Assembly (NCBI RefSeq): GCF_000090795.2 | Contig: NW_003546565.1 | Location: forward strand, 39,155-103,154 | Source of the DNA: Amphimedon queenslandica | Lineage: Eukaryota > Porifera > Demospongiae > Haplosclerida > Niphatidae | DNA: 64,000 nucleotides | Direction of reading: 5' to 3' | Part shown: one piece after another, positions 63,913 through 64,000 of the stretch | How the letters are laid out: every line of letters starts with the position of its first letter | Numbering within the stretch: position 1 is the first letter of the stretch | Translations under genes and position numbers: made by a program | Notes under the pieces: generated by a model | The model's input: the letters and a program-made list of their open reading frames with translations, nothing else | Databases searched by the model: none | What the model was told of the DNA's origin: nothing

Positions 63913-64000
63913 AAGGAATAGAAACACCGACAAAAACAAAACAATAACAATGACGAAACAAAAAGGAGAGAGGAATTACAATAAGGAAATAAAAGAAAGG

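Overview
This is an AT-rich eukaryotic window. It carries introns of about 45-140 bp with GT..AG ends, two N gaps, tRNA-derived and palindromic repeats, and no operons. The mix of transposon families (Crypton, hAT, KDZ, Helitron, P-like, MULE-like, CR1/L2-like) together with very short introns suggests an early-branching animal, most likely a sponge of the Amphimedon type. That is inference from family knowledge; no species marker is present. I see no convincing host single-copy gene. The window is essentially a graveyard of transposable elements, many nested, nearly all broken.

Layout. 0-4 kb: a foldback MITE, a Crypton tyrosine-recombinase pseudogene and a hAT pseudogene. 5.6-6.6 kb: a second hAT relic on the minus strand. 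7.6-8.5 kb: minisatellites. 8.9-12.7 kb: a complete hAT copy with perfect 8-bp target duplication, itself interrupted by a MULE-like element with 9-bp duplications. 13-14 kb: a DDE transposase relic. 14.5-18.4 kb: MITEs, a tandem-repeat ORF and a tRNA-like SINE. 18.5-20.5 kb: a dead Helitron. 20.9-27.8 kb: a large element with short inverted termini whose broken gene ends in a ULP1-like protease and a PHD finger; three smaller elements sit inside it. 27.8-28.9 kb: the 3' half of a non-LTR retrotransposon. 30-31.8 kb: a P-element/THAP9-like relic. 33.2-36.7 kb: another hAT, holding a TTAA-flanked palindrome. 37.4-39.1 kb: a second Crypton. 39.7-46.0 kb: a two-gene KDZ-type transposon. 46.9-49.3 kb: a fifth hAT relic. 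50.0-55.2 kb: a remarkably well preserved two-gene transposon. 55.7-56.9 kb: an integrase-core gene. 56.9-64 kb: gene-poor, with one OB-fold pseudogene.

The two most interesting systems follow. (1) The 49981-55228 element has 37-bp inverted termini and a seven-exon gene of the DUF7869-like family, open except for one stop. It also carries a candidate second gene made of phase-1 microexons, and a hairpin-bearing tandem repeat whose stems seem to covary. It shares the terminal TGTGACC and a 2-bp target duplication with three MITEs elsewhere in the window, suggesting one transposon superfamily with its non-autonomous derivatives. (2) The 39663-46013 element pairs a KDZ-type transposase with a divergent DUF3987-like P-loop gene, and has matching minisatellite arrays in inverted orientation at both ends.

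All family names are from pattern recognition without a database search. Exon boundaries are read by eye from splice consensus and frame continuity.
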